A DNA stretch of 33,204 nucleotides from the NCBI GenBank assembly GCA_028277365.1, contig JANQGK010000154.1, forward strand, positions 1 to 33,204, given 5' to 3'. A program made the position numbers and the translations under genes. Shown here piece after piece: positions 1-9,998 of this stretch (within the stretch, counting starts at the first letter, position 1; each line of letters opens with the position of its first letter). The stretch comes from Halieaceae bacterium (GTDB taxonomy: Bacteria > Pseudomonadota > Gammaproteobacteria > Pseudomonadales > Halieaceae). Under the pieces are notes generated by a model. The model did not search any database. It worked only from the letters and a program-made list of their open reading frames with translations, and was not told where the DNA came from.

Positions 1-276
1 AACGACATTCACCCGATGACACCCGTACACGTGCTGGTGATTCCCCGCAAGCCGATCCCCAAGCTGAGCGACGCCGCCGAGGACGACCAGGCGCTGCTCG
101 GGCACCTGATGCTGGCGGTGGGTAAGATTACCCGCCAGTTGGGCGTCGCCGACGCCTTCCGAGTGGTGGTGAATAACGGTGAGGGCGGCGGCCAGACCGT
201 GTTCCACCTGCACCTGCACATTCTGGCGGGACGCGATTTCGACGAGGCAAGCCTGGCTCGCGGTATTCAGGGATAG
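1..276 (+). CDS. HIT family (histidine triad) hydrolase, 5'-truncated by the window edge
   Basis: The reading frame is open from base 1 (N-D-I-H-P-M...) and stops at 276, so the ORF-track ATG at 16 is probably internal and about 20-25 N-terminal residues lie outside the window. The C-terminal part carries the histidine triad HLHLH in '[13 protein letters not shown]', preceded by '[12 protein letters not shown]', typical of the HinT/PKCI branch. These proteins hydrolyse nucleoside phosphoramidates and aminoacyl-AMP in the cytoplasm. It lies 17 bases before alaS; because HinT proteins can act on aminoacyl-adenylates, the pairing is suggestive but not proof of a functional link. The family assignment is firm; the exact substrate is not. 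Confidence 0.88.
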   Translation, partial: NDIHPMTPVHVLVIPRKPIPKLSDAAEDDQALLGHLMLAVGKITRQLGVADAFRVVVNNGEGGGQTVFHLHLHILAGRDFDEASLARGIQG

Positions 277-293
277 CAGAGAACCAGAGAGCC

Positions 294-2887
<2,594 letters not shown>

Positions 2888-2891
<4 letters not shown>

Positions 2892-4129
2892 GCCTGCTGG
2901 TACAGAAATTCGGCGGTACCTCGGTGGGTACCGTTGAGAAGATCGAACAGGTGGCCGACAAGATCGCGCGCTTTCGCCGCGACGGCCACGGCCTGGTGGT
3001 GGTGGTCTCGGCCATGGCCGGGGAGACCAACCGCCTGATCCATCTTGCCCACCAGGTGCAGGATGCGCCGCTGCCGCGCGAGATGGACGTGCTGGTTTCC
3101 ACCGGCGAGCAGGTCACGACGGCGCTGCTGGCCATGGCGCTCAACAAGCGCGGCGTGAAGGCCAAGTCCTACAACGGCAGCCAGGTGCGTATTCTCACCG
3201 ACGACGCCCACACCAAGGCCCGCATTCGCGAGATCGACGACGCCCGCCTGCACGCCGACCTCGATGCCGGCTACGTGCTGGTGGTGGCCGGTTTTCAGGG
3301 TGTGGATGAGCGGGGCAATATCACCACCCTCGGCCGCGGCGGTTCCGACACCACGGCGGTGGCCCTGGCGGCGGCGCTGAAGGCCGATGAATGCCAGATC
3401 TATACCGACGTCGACGGCGTGTATACCACCGATCCACGCATGGTGGATGGCGCCAAGCGTCTCGATACCATTACCTTTGAGGAAATGCTGGAAATGGCCA
3501 GCATGGGCTCCAAGGTATTGCAGATTCGTGCCGTGGAGTTTGCCGGCAAGTACAGCGTACCCCTGCGGGTGCTGCACAGTTTCGAAGACGGACCAGGCAC
3601 CCTGATCCGACTGGAGGAAGAAAGCGACATGGAAAACCCGACGATTGCGGGCATTGCCTTCAACCGCGACGAGGCCAAGATCACCGTGCTGGGGGTGCCC
3701 GATACGCCCGGGGTGGCCTACCGTATTCTCGGGCCGGTGGGCGAGGCCAATATCGAAGTTGATGTGATCGTGCAGAACGTGGCCGAAGACGGCAGCACCG
3801 ACTTCACCTTTACCGTACACCGCAACGAGATGGACAAGGCCGAGGCCATTATCCGCCGGGTGGCCGACGAACTGGGCGCGCGCCTGGTGACGGCGGACAA
3901 CAAGATTGCCAAGGTCTCCCTGGTGGGTGTGGGCATGCGCTCCCACGCCGGTGTCGCCAGCCAGATGTTCAAGACGCTCTCCGAGGTGGGCATCAACATC
4001 CAGATGATCAGCACCTCGGAAATCAAGATCTCGGTGATCATCGACGAGAAGTTTATCGAACTGGCCGTGCGGGCTTTGCACTCCGCCTTCGGCCTCGATC
4101 AGGAATCTTCGGCCTCCGCCGAGGTCTGA
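2888..4129 (+). CDS. lysC: Aspartate kinase
   Basis: This monofunctional aspartokinase of 413 aa phosphorylates aspartate, the first step towards lysine, threonine, methionine and diaminopimelate. The N-terminus '[12 protein letters not shown]' is the kinase signature, followed by '[12 protein letters not shown]' and '[18 protein letters not shown]'. Two C-terminal ACT domains (about residues 265-400, including '[34 protein letters not shown]') are the usual site of lysine/threonine feedback inhibition. The start at 2888 is chosen because it gives the family N-terminus [10 protein letters not shown] and a 4-base overlap with alaS; the ORF-track start at 2867 would add seven residues inside alaS. 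Confidence 0.97.
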
Positions 4130-4161
4130 TAACTGGCAAATGCTGCAAACTCGACGATACT

Positions 4162-4232
4162 AAGGACTACGGTGCAGTGTTTTTGCGCCGGGCGGCCGTG
4201 GTACCGCAAAACATGGATAGGAGTACCAGGAC
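4162..4232 (+). promoter_or_regulatory. csrA leader with several GGA motifs around the ribosome binding site
   Basis: The 103-base lysC-csrA gap contains GGA triplets at 4164, 4215, 4220 (this one is the Shine-Dalgarno GGAG) and 4229, just before the csrA ATG at 4233. CsrA proteins bind GGA motifs and are known to repress their own mRNA in E. coli. An inverted repeat (GTTTTGCG-type arm at 4179-4187 against CGCAAAAC at 4205-4212) could place the last three motifs at the base of a hairpin. Autoregulation is an inference. Confidence 0.45.
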
Positions 4233-4424
4233 ATGCTAATTCTCACCCGCAGAATCGGGGAAACGCTCATGGTGGGCGATAACGTTACCGTCACAGTGCT
4301 GGGGGTGAAGGGGAATCAGGTACGGCTCGGGGTCAATGCCCCCAAAGACGTGGCCGTTCACCGCGAAGAGATCTACAACCGCATCCAGCACGAAGAAAAG
4401 AAGCCCGCTGATTCCAAGGAGTAG
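4233..4424 (+). CDS. csrA: Carbon storage regulator CsrA/RsmA
   Basis: This 63-aa RNA-binding dimer controls translation and stability of mRNAs by binding GGA motifs in leaders. The sequence is canonical: '[34 protein letters not shown]', with Arg44-region '[13 protein letters not shown]' at the RNA-binding face and a variable acidic/Lys-rich tail. The start has a good GGAG nine bases upstream. It stands alone between lysC and tRNA-Ser, the same order as in Pseudomonas rsmA and Escherichia csrA. The leader contains several GGA motifs, which suggests autoregulation. Targets cannot be read from this window, but the GGDEF-type protein downstream belongs to a class often controlled by Csr. Confidence 0.97.
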   Translation: MLILTRRIGETLMVGDNVTVTVLGVKGNQVRLGVNAPKDVAVHREEIYNRIQHEEKKPADSKE

Positions 4425-4487
4425 TGCTCCTTATATAACGTCACCAGCAAATGGGGCGGAAATCCCCGTGAATACTCCGCCAAGCAT

Positions 4488-4515
4488 TTGATTTGATAGC
4501 GGTTGTTGGTATGAT
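4488..4515 (+). promoter_or_regulatory. Candidate sigma-70 promoter of tRNA-Ser
   Basis: TTGATT (4488-4493), 16 bases, then TATGAT (4510-4515), followed by a GC-rich discriminator (GCCGCGC) typical of stable-RNA promoters under stringent control. The mature tRNA starts 11 bases after the -10 box, so the 5' leader would be only a few bases. Confidence 0.6.
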
Positions 4516-4526
4516 GCCGCGCTTCC

Positions 4527-4617
4527 GGAGAAGTGGCCGAGTGGTCGAAGGCGCTCCCCTGCTAAGGGAGTATACGTTAATAGCGTATCGAGGGTTCGAA
4601 TCCCTCCTTCTCCGCCA
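4527..4617 (+). tRNA. tRNA-Ser(GCU)
   Basis: A 91-base cloverleaf: acceptor GGAGAAG/CTTCTCC with discriminator G and encoded CCA; D-arm GCC...GGC; anticodon stem CTCCC/GGGAG with loop CTGCTAA, so anticodon GCU (4561-4563) reading AGC/AGU; a long class II variable arm (ATACG...CGTAT); T-arm GAGGG-TTCGAAT-CCCTC. It follows csrA as in many gammaproteobacteria. Its 3' part (AATCCCTCCTTC) reappears downstream at 4802-4813. Confidence 0.97.
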
Positions 4618-4618
4618 G

Positions 4619-4665
4619 TTAAACCAAGAAGCCCCCGCCCGAAAGGCGGGGGCTTCTTGGTTTAA
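4619..4665 (+). terminator. Long perfect palindrome directly after tRNA-Ser
   Basis: It begins one base after the CCA. The arms at 4619-4639 and 4645-4665 are perfect inverse complements over 21 bp with a 5-base loop (CGAAA). The core is GC-rich (GCCCCCGCC) and the outer arm is A/T-rich on each side, so it could act as an intrinsic terminator in both directions, although there is no separate T-run. The palindrome after tRNA-Arg has the same design and arm length. Confidence 0.75.
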
Positions 4666-4671
4666 AAGGGG

Positions 4672-4699
4672 GGAGAAGGCGGATTTGATTCGAACCCTT
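4672..4699 (-). repeat. Degenerate inverted copy of the tRNA-Ser T-arm/acceptor
   Basis: GGAGAAGG and GATTCGAACCCT in this stretch match the reverse complement of the tRNA-Ser 3' part (GGAGAAGGAGG-GATTCGAACCCT) with a changed and slightly longer middle. It lies between the terminator palindrome and the structured element and looks like a remnant of an inverted tRNA 3' end. The match is by eye. Confidence 0.45.
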
Positions 4700-4801
4700 G
4701 TTCGACAAAACGCGACCACAGGAGCGTTTTGGACGCCCGCAGCGCGCTCGCGCGCGAGGACGCCCCGAAGGGGTGATTGCAGCCCTTAGGCTGCAATCAT
4801 C
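4700..4801 (+). repeat. Structured tRNA-downstream element, copy A
   Basis: About 102 bases homologous to 10166-10265. It starts GTTCGACAAA (T-loop-like GTTCGA) and contains hairpins: CAAAACGC/GCGTTTTG (4706-4713 with 4724-4731); AGCGCG-CTCG-CGCGC; CCCC-GAA-GGGG; and TGATTGCAGCC-CTTA-GGCTGCAATCA (4774-4799, 11 bp). Compared with copy B the stems differ in sequence but still pair, while linkers such as GGACGCCCGCAGCGC and GCGAGGACGCC are conserved. ORFs across it (4493-4789, 4619-4927, 4698-5108) are not credible genes. The strand is assigned by tRNA orientation. Confidence 0.8.
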
Positions 4802-4917
4802 AATCCCTCCTTCAGGCGCCCCAGCGGGGCGCCCGCTACCGGACGAAAAATCACACTCTCCTTCATACGCCCCCAGCGGGGCGCCCGCTACCAGACGAAG
4901 AACCACCCCCTCCATCA
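4802..4917 (+). repeat. Tandem array carrying the tRNA-Ser 3' end (51-52 bp period)
   Basis: Units begin CTCCTTCA at 4807, CTCCTTCA at 4858 and CTCCATCA at 4910, the last one truncated. The first is preceded by AATC, so AATCCCTCCTTC equals 12 bases of the tRNA-Ser T-arm/acceptor (4599-4610). Each full unit also holds a GC hairpin (GGCGCCCC-AGC-GGGGCGCC in unit 1, CGCCCC-CAGC-GGGGCG in unit 2) and the shared tail GCCCGCTACC-GACGAA. The rest up to 4961 holds nothing I recognise. Confidence 0.7.
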
Positions 4918-4961
4918 GCCACCCCAAAGATCACTCTCTCACCAGCCCCAGTCTTCACCCC

Positions 4962-5996
4962 TCAACGCACAACCCACCAATCACCCTCATGCTTGCGCAG
5001 TACCAACTTTGCCTCCGCCGGGCGGGCATCGTCCAGATTGGTATACATGGCGTAGCGGACCACGACTTCAACTTCGTCGAGGCTATAACGGGTAGTTTGG
5101 TACCTTAACTCGGCATGATCGATCCTGGCGCCGGGACGGGTTGGCTTGACGAGCGCATCTATTCTGTCGGGCAGGGACTGCTCTTCCCACACTCTCCTCC
5201 GGGTGCGAACCTCGTCACCCCGTTCACGCGTTTCGATAAAGGCCACTGCCGCCGCTTGTGGTGAGCCTTCGAGGGGGCTCACGTCCAGATAGTAGGTCGC
5301 CTTGGCATCGGGTTCGGGCGGCCTGTTTCGGCTCAGGAGCCATTTCAGGCGCTCCGGATGCTCGACACCTTTTGCCTTGACCACCTGGCCGTCATCCACG
5401 TCCAGGTAGATGCCCTCGAGCAATTGCTCGCCAAGGCAAAACTTACGGGCAAAAACGTAGCGCTGCTGGCTTGCAGATTTGCGTTCGTGGACAACGGTGG
5501 GTTCGCCCAGCAGCGCAATGTTTTCGCTGATATTGCTGCCGACGGCGGTTAACCGCGGGATTGTGTAGCGCTGCAGTTCGTCCGGCTTTTGACGGGTGAG
5601 GTCGACGCTGTCGGCGTTGAGCATCAGGCTGGTGGATACCGATCTCCGTTCGGGGCCTTGAATTGCCTTGTAGATGTACTCACTGACCAGTGAGTCTTCG
5701 GCGTTTTTGTCCTCCACGAAAGGCCCGGCAAAGTAAACGAATCGGGTCTCCGGGTCGAGGTCCCAACCCAGCACCGCGACCGGGTGGCCCAGTCGGCAAA
5801 CGCTTTCAAACACATCTCCGGGAAGCCACTTGAACTCAAACGCTTCACGCTCGGGAGGGGCTGGGAGAACGTCCAGCGCCTGCACAGTAGTCTGTGCAGG
5901 TCCTGAGCCCGGTGTTTCTGCCGCCTGATCGCTACACGCGACAAGGAATGCCAGCAAGGCGATTGGAGCATAACAGCGTGCGCGAATCTCCCGCAT
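4962..5996 (-). CDS. Predicted lipoprotein of unknown function
   Basis: A 344-aa protein I do not recognise. It starts with a lipoprotein signal peptide: 'MREIRARCYAPIALLAFLVACSDQ', lipobox LVAC, then a Pro/Ala/Gln linker, so it is probably anchored in a membrane facing the periplasm. The body is soluble with no obvious repeats; the last ~50 residues ('EVVVRYAMYTNLDDARPAEAKLVLRKHEGDWWVVR') look like the end of a beta-rich SnoaL/NTF2-like fold, a weak impression only. The start at 5996 has AGAGG six bases upstream; the ORF-track start at 6011 lacks this. It is the only gene on the tRNA-Ser side of the block and is transcribed towards the repeat region. Confidence 0.8.
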   Translation of the reverse strand: MREIRARCYAPIALLAFLVACSDQAAETPGSGPAQTTVQALDVLPAPPEREAFEFKWLPGDVFESVCRLGHPVAVLGWDLDPETRFVYFAGPFVEDKNAEDSLVSEYIYKAIQGPERRSVSTSLMLNADSVDLTRQKPDELQRYTIPRLTAVGSNISENIALLGEPTVVHERKSASQQRYVFARKFCLGEQLLEGIYLDVDDGQVVKAKGVEHPERLKWLLSRNRPPEPDAKATYYLDVSPLEGSPQAAAVAFIETRERGDEVRTRRRVWEEQSLPDRIDALVKPTRPGARIDHAELRYQTTRYSLDEVEVVVRYAMYTNLDDARPAEAKLVLRKHEGDWWVVR

Positions 5997-6068
5997 ACGC
6001 AACCTCTGCAACGTGATGGTGGTGCGCGTGATTATAGCGGCTGAGAGCCCGCACGCCGTTAGCCGCTC

Positions 6069-6953
6069 TCAGGCAGCGTATACCTCGAACAGCTCCAGGG
6101 TATGCCGCGCCTGCTTCAAATGCGGAATGTCGTACATCTTCCCATCGATCCCCACGGTGCCCACATCCGGCTCCGCCTCGAAGGCCGCGATAATCTTGCG
6201 CGCCATCTCGACTTGTTCCGCCGAGGGCAGGTAGCTCTCGTTGATTACCGCCACCTGCGCCGGGTGGATCGCCAGCCGGCCACTGAAACCTTCTGCCCGG
6301 GATTGCCGTGAGTCCGCCGCCAGGCCCTCGCTATCACGGAAATCGGCGTACAGGGTATCGATGGCGTGCACACCGGCGGCATGAGCCGCCAACAGGGTCT
6401 CGGAGCGCGCCATCTGGTAGGTGAAATGCCACTGCCCGTTCTCGTCCTTGTTGCCGGTGGCGCCCACCGCGGAACTCAAGTCCTCGGCGCCCCAGGTCAG
6501 CCCGGTGAGCCGAGTCAGCGAAAAGTCGGTGTAATCCGCCAGCCGCAGTGCGGCGCCCGGCGTTTCGGTCACCAGCGGCAACAGCCGAATCGAACCCAGA
6601 TCGATCCCGGCCGCGGTTTCCAGCGCCTCCAGGTAGTTGTTGAGCTGCACCAGATCTTCCGGCCCCTCAGCCTTGGGCAGCATAATGCCATCGGGCCTGG
6701 CCGGCACCACGGCGGCCAGGTCGTTAAGCGCCATGGGCGTGTCCAGCGGGTTGATGCGCACCCACAGTTGCGCGGAACGCTCAGCGGGACGGGCCCCGAG
6801 GAACTCCCCGAGCATCTCCCGCGCTACCGGCTTGCGGGCCGGGGCCACGGCATCTTCCAGGTCGAGGATGACCGCATCGGCGCCGCAGTCATCGGCTTTG
6901 CCGAGCTTCTTCTCACTGTCGGCAGGAATGAACAGCCAGGAGCGGGGTGTCAT
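6069..6953 (-). CDS. HpcH/HpaI-CitE-like CoA-ester lyase
   Basis: A 294-aa TIM-barrel lyase of the CitE/L-malyl-CoA lyase group, which cleaves or forms beta-hydroxyacyl-CoA esters in the cytoplasm. Visible motifs: '[16 protein letters not shown]' at the N-terminus, '[13 protein letters not shown]' with acidic metal/substrate residues, 'VRINPLDTP', '[13 protein letters not shown]', '[13 protein letters not shown]', and '[14 protein letters not shown]'. The C-terminal '[14 protein letters not shown]' fits the family. The start at 6953 is preferred because its ATG overlaps the MaoC-like stop by four bases (ATGA); the 13 extra residues in the ORF track lie inside the upstream gene. Pairing with a MaoC hydratase suggests sequential hydration and cleavage of an acyl-CoA, as in mesaconyl/methylmalyl-CoA chemistry; the substrate is not shown. 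Confidence 0.9.
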   Translation of the reverse strand: MTPRSWLFIPADSEKKLGKADDCGADAVILDLEDAVAPARKPVAREMLGEFLGARPAERSAQLWVRINPLDTPMALNDLAAVVPARPDGIMLPKAEGPEDLVQLNNYLEALETAAGIDLGSIRLLPLVTETPGAALRLADYTDFSLTRLTGLTWGAEDLSSAVGATGNKDENGQWHFTYQMARSETLLAAHAAGVHAIDTLYADFRDSEGLAADSRQSRAEGFSGRLAIHPAQVAVINESYLPSAEQVEMARKIIAAFEAEPDVGTVGIDGKMYDIPHLKQARHTLELFEVYAA

Positions 6954-7408
6954 TCTGCGGGCCTCTTGCGTTGCAGGCCGCTGCGTTTGCACTGGCCCAC
7001 CAGGTCGCCGTGCTGGTTATAGGCCCGGTGCTGAAAGGTGACGATGCCCTGGTCGGGCCGCGACTTGCTCTCGCGCAGCTCCAGCACCTCGGTTTCCACC
7101 CGGATGGTGTCACCGTGAAACAGCGGCTTGGGAAAACGCACCTCGTCCCAGCCCAGGTTGGCCACCGCGGTACCCAGGGTGGTGTCGCCCACCGAGATGC
7201 CCACCATCAGGCCCAGGGTCAGGCAGCTGTTGACCAGCCGCTGGCCGAACTCGGTGTTTTCCTTGCAGTACTCCTCGTCCAGGTGCAGCAGCGCCGGGTT
7301 GTGGGTGAGGGCGGTGAAGAAGACGTTGTCCGCTTCGGTGATGGTGCGGGTGAGGGCGTGCTTGAATAGCTGCCCCACCTCCAGCTCATCAAAGTATAGG
7401 CCAGCCAT
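6950..7408 (-). CDS. MaoC-like hot-dog fold acyl-CoA hydratase
   Basis: A 152-aa MaoC-family dehydratase, normal length for a single hot-dog domain. '[17 protein letters not shown]' and '[24 protein letters not shown]' form the hydratase-2 type active-site region (Asp/His in the D-x4-H-like stretch), followed by '[17 protein letters not shown]' and '[28 protein letters not shown]'. The latter resembles mesaconyl-CoA hydratase-type MaoC proteins. It has GGGAG upstream of the ATG. It is the first gene of a two-gene operon with the CitE-like lyase. Function at the CoA level is well supported; the substrate is inferred. Confidence 0.9.
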   Translation of the reverse strand: MAGLYFDELEVGQLFKHALTRTITEADNVFFTALTHNPALLHLDEEYCKENTEFGQRLVNSCLTLGLMVGISVGDTTLGTAVANLGWDEVRFPKPLFHGDTIRVETEVLELRESKSRPDQGIVTFQHRAYNQHGDLVGQCKRSGLQRKRPAE

Positions 7409-7546
7409 GGTGTGCTCCCGTGCGTAAAAGACGTAAGGTTAAAGCATCCGCGAGCGGGCGGGTACCGCTGTCGGACGCGGGAATTTACAGTAGCGGCTGT
7501 GGTCAGAGAGTTCGCATTCCCCGGGTAAAACAACAAGGAAAACAGG

Positions 7547-8203
7547 ATGAAGAAGTTTCTGCTGATTGCCGGTGTCGCGCTGGTGCTGGTGGCCGCGACG
7601 GTCTTTGTGATGCGCGAACCGCTCAAGGAAGCCGCCTATGACAAGGCCACTGAGGGCATGTTCACCGAGGCGGACGGCGACGCCTTCGACGTGGGGCCAG
7701 CACTTGGATCCCACTTCCCTGGCGTAAACGCACTCTACCAGGGAGAGCAGATCGGCCTGATTGAGCCCTTGGCCGGCCCGCGGGGTACGGTGTTTATGGC
7801 CAGCCGCTCCTTCGACTGGTGCCCCTACTGCATGAAGCAGATGATTCAACTGAACGAGGCTGCAGCGCAGTTCGAGGCGGCCGGCATCGGTCTTGTGGCC
7901 ATCACCTACGATGCGCCCGAGCTACTCGACGCCTTTGGTGATAAGCATGGCATTACTATCCCCATGCTGTCGGATATCGATGCGCTGACCTTCAAGACTT
8001 TGGGTATTCTCAACCCCAAGTATGCGGAAGGCGACGATCGCTACGGCCTGCCGCATCCCGGTACCCTCATCATCGCCCCGGACGGGACGGTGGTCGGCAA
8101 GCTGTTCCTGGAAAGCTATCGCCAGCGGGTCAGTGCCGAAGCGGTGTTGGCGTTAGCGGACGAGTTGCTGACGGCAGCTTCAGCCGAACAGGTCGCTGAC
8201 TAG
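7547..8203 (+). CDS. Membrane-anchored thioredoxin-fold (AhpC/TSA-like) protein
   Basis: A 218-aa protein with an N-terminal membrane anchor or signal ('MKKFLLIAGVALVLVAATVFVM'), then a redoxin domain with a CxxC motif in 'SRSFDWCPYCMKQM' and the cis-Pro-type region 'GLPHPGTLIIAPDG'. The fold resembles the peroxiredoxin-like AhpC/TSA group, but the CPYC active site is glutaredoxin-like and suggests a thiol-disulfide oxidoreductase acting in the periplasm or at the membrane. RBS region AGGAAAACAGG precedes the ATG. The 3' end overlaps the convergent nitronate monooxygenase-like gene by 24 bases. Confidence 0.85.
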   Translation: MKKFLLIAGVALVLVAATVFVMREPLKEAAYDKATEGMFTEADGDAFDVGPALGSHFPGVNALYQGEQIGLIEPLAGPRGTVFMASRSFDWCPYCMKQMIQLNEAAAQFEAAGIGLVAITYDAPELLDAFGDKHGITIPMLSDIDALTFKTLGILNPKYAEGDDRYGLPHPGTLIIAPDGTVVGKLFLESYRQRVSAEAVLALADELLTAASAEQVAD

Positions 8204-9211
8204 CTCGGCAACGGGCGCTTCACGGCAGGTCTCCGGGCGAGTGCCGCTCCACACCGGCGTGAAATCGAATTCGCCAGCGGCTTCGGCGGCTGCCCGCAGT
8301 GGGGCGAGGGCCTGACTGGCGGCGGGGAAGGGCGGTGCCAGCGCGCTGATTGGCCCCAGTCGATCGGTGAGCGCGGTGGCAATGCTCCGAGCCGGCCGAC
8401 CGGAATAAACGTTGGTGACCACTGTTCCCCTGGCTGGCGCCTCGCTCAGAGCCCGCCGGTGCAGCTCACTCGTGTTGCACTCGGGGCACAGCATCAGCGC
8501 GGTGCCTACCTGCACCGCGTCGGCGCCAACATCTAGCGCCGCGCGCACCGAGGCCCGGTCGCCAATGCCGCCGGCAGCAATCACCGGCAGGCTTACCGCG
8601 TCCAATATCTCTGAGAGCAGTTCCATGGTCGGCAACTGGTCATCCAGGGTGTCGCGTAGAAACATGCCGCGATGCCCACCGGCCTCAATACCCTGGGCGA
8701 TGACGGCGTCGGTGCCGTGCGCCTCCAGCCACAGCGCCTCATCGACCGTGTTGGCACTGGAGAGCACCAGGGCGCCGGTGGCCTTTACCGCATCCAGCAA
8801 TTCAGCCGCGGGCAACCCGAAGTGAAAGCTGACGACGGCGGGTTTCAAGGCAGTGACGAGCTCGGCCTGGTCGGCGCTGAAACTACGGCGAACGGGTCCT
8901 GCGGGAGCATCGGCTGCCTGAACGTCCCATTCCTCGTAGAACGGTGCCAGTGCCTCGCGCCAGCGCTGCTGGATGTTGTCGTCCGGCGCAGGTACGGCAT
9001 GACAGAAGAAATTGAGATTAAAGGGTGCATTCGATACGGCCCGTAGTTGCCGCACCTGCTTTGTTGTCTGCTCGTCGTTGAGGAAAGCGCAGGGCAGTGA
9101 GCCCAGCCCGCCAAGCTCACAGATTGCCGCTGCCAGTTGTACATCGGACACGCCGGCCATGGGTGCTTGTATCAAGGGGTAGCGCAGCCCCAGGCTGGTG
9201 AAAACACTCAT
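8180..9211 (-). CDS. Nitronate monooxygenase-like FMN oxidoreductase
   Basis: A 343-aa TIM-barrel flavoprotein of the 2-nitropropane dioxygenase/nitronate monooxygenase family. Motifs: 'YPLIQAPMAGVSDVQLAAAICELGGLGSL' (N-terminal FMN site), 'AQGIEAGGHRGMF' with the His seen in this family, and 'VIAAGGIGDRASVRAALDVGADAVQVGTALM' (phosphate-binding loop). Members oxidise alkyl nitronates or act as NADH:quinone/enoyl reductases. It is the last gene of a three-gene operon: the stop of the upstream membrane-protein gene overlaps its ATG (ATGA). The 3' end overlaps the convergent redoxin gene. Confidence 0.92.
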   Translation of the reverse strand: MSVFTSLGLRYPLIQAPMAGVSDVQLAAAICELGGLGSLPCAFLNDEQTTKQVRQLRAVSNAPFNLNFFCHAVPAPDDNIQQRWREALAPFYEEWDVQAADAPAGPVRRSFSADQAELVTALKPAVVSFHFGLPAAELLDAVKATGALVLSSANTVDEALWLEAHGTDAVIAQGIEAGGHRGMFLRDTLDDQLPTMELLSEILDAVSLPVIAAGGIGDRASVRAALDVGADAVQVGTALMLCPECNTSELHRRALSEAPARGTVVTNVYSGRPARSIATALTDRLGPISALAPPFPAASQALAPLRAAAEAAGEFDFTPVWSGTRPETCREAPVAELVSDLFG

Positions 9212-9615
9212 TTGCCTGAAGTCTTCTGGTTGGCAGGTTTTTCCAGGATGGCGTCTTTGCGCTTAACCAGCTTAGGTTTATCCAGCAGCTCATCCAGTGG
9301 CCCCGGCGTGTTGTCGGGCGCCTCGGGTGAAGCCGCGGGGGCAGGGGATTTGTCGGCCTTCGCTTCAGCCCAACTGCCCGGCCGCAACTGCCAGAAGGCG
9401 TAGACCAAGGCGCCATAGACCACCAGCGTCTTGATGATCAGTGCCGGGCCCAGCCACTCGGGCTTTTGGCTATCCAGGTATAGGGCGATATCGTCGAACA
9501 CCCAGGCGGTAACCAATGCCACCGCCACGGCAATAAACAGCTTGAAGAGCTTGGTCCGGTAGCGCCCCGCCAGGGTCAGCAGGGCAGTGGTACGGGCAAA
9601 GCGGTATAAAGACAC
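9208..9615 (-). CDS. Small membrane protein of unknown function
   Basis: With a GTG start at 9615 this is 135 aa ('VSLYRFARTTALLTLAGRY...'). The ORF-track version starting at 9990 runs across the upstream gene and the tRNA-Arg promoter, so its first ~125 residues are spurious. Two hydrophobic segments are visible ('LFIAVAVALVTAWVFDDIALYL' and 'ALIIKTLVVYGALVYAFWQL'), followed by a Pro/Ala-rich hydrophilic tail ending 'KPANQKTSGK'. It is the middle gene of an operon: 11 bases after the 78-aa gene and overlapping the next gene by four bases. No family is recognised. Confidence 0.7.
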   Translation of the reverse strand: MSLYRFARTTALLTLAGRYRTKLFKLFIAVAVALVTAWVFDDIALYLDSQKPEWLGPALIIKTLVVYGALVYAFWQLRPGSWAEAKADKSPAPAASPEAPDNTPGPLDELLDKPKLVKRKDAILEKPANQKTSGK

Positions 9616-9626
9616 GCTGCGATCCC

Positions 9627-9863
9627 TTACAGGCCGCCCAGGCCCAGCAGGGCCAGGGCGCCGAGCAGGCCGGCCTTCTGCAGGTCGCTTTTTACGTCGG
9701 TTTCCGCGTCGGCCACCAGGTATTCGAGCTCGTCCTTCGAGAAATCGTGTTCTGACTTGCCGTGCAGGATTAAATCCTTGCGCACCCGCCGAATGGCGGC
9801 CTTGCGCACGCGGCGGTTGAAGACTTTGTGGGGCAGCAGGGCCTGTAATCGCTCGAGATCCAT
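9627..9863 (-). CDS. Small hypothetical protein, first gene of the operon
   Basis: A 78-aa protein starting 'MDLERLQALLPHKVFNRRVRKAAIRRVRK'. The ORF-track start at 9899 adds 12 residues that lie near the tRNA-Arg promoter and is less likely. It has a basic N-terminal half, an acidic middle ('SKDELEYLVADAETDVKSDLQ') and a glycine/leucine-rich hydrophobic end ('AGLLGALALLGLGGL') that could touch a membrane. No family is recognised. It is immediately followed by the small membrane protein and the nitronate monooxygenase-like gene. Confidence 0.65.
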   Translation of the reverse strand: MDLERLQALLPHKVFNRRVRKAAIRRVRKDLILHGKSEHDFSKDELEYLVADAETDVKSDLQKAGLLGALALLGLGGL

Positions 9864-9903
9864 GGCGCTGTTGTAGCAGACGCCCCGATTCGTGTCCAAG
9901 CCC

Positions 9904-9932
9904 TTGACTCATATGAACTCGGCCCCTATAGT
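9904..9932 (+). promoter_or_regulatory. Sigma-70 promoter of tRNA-Arg
   Basis: TTGACT (9904-9909), exactly 17 bases, then TATAGT (9927-9932), with a GC-rich discriminator (ACGCGGCC) typical of stringently controlled stable RNAs. The tRNA begins at 9999, leaving a leader of about 60 bases that RNase processing would remove. The region is divergent from the 9863-8180 operon. Confidence 0.75.
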
Positions 9933-9998
9933 ACGCGGCCTTCTCGCCCCCTGGGTGAGATGGTATGCTTCGCTCCACAGCGGTATACAACAGTTTTA

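Noticed and set aside
4441-5108. ORFs 4441-4719 (-), 4493-4789 (+), 4619-4927 (-), 4698-5108 (+), 4777-5055 (+)
   Set aside because: They run through tRNA-Ser, its palindrome, element A and the repeats; composition is repetitive Arg/Pro/Ala and no ribosome binding site or family supports them.
4962-9863. A genomic island with integrase between the tRNAs
   Set aside because: No integrase, transposase or phage gene is present, and base composition looks like the rest; only the split of the tRNA cluster remains as evidence.
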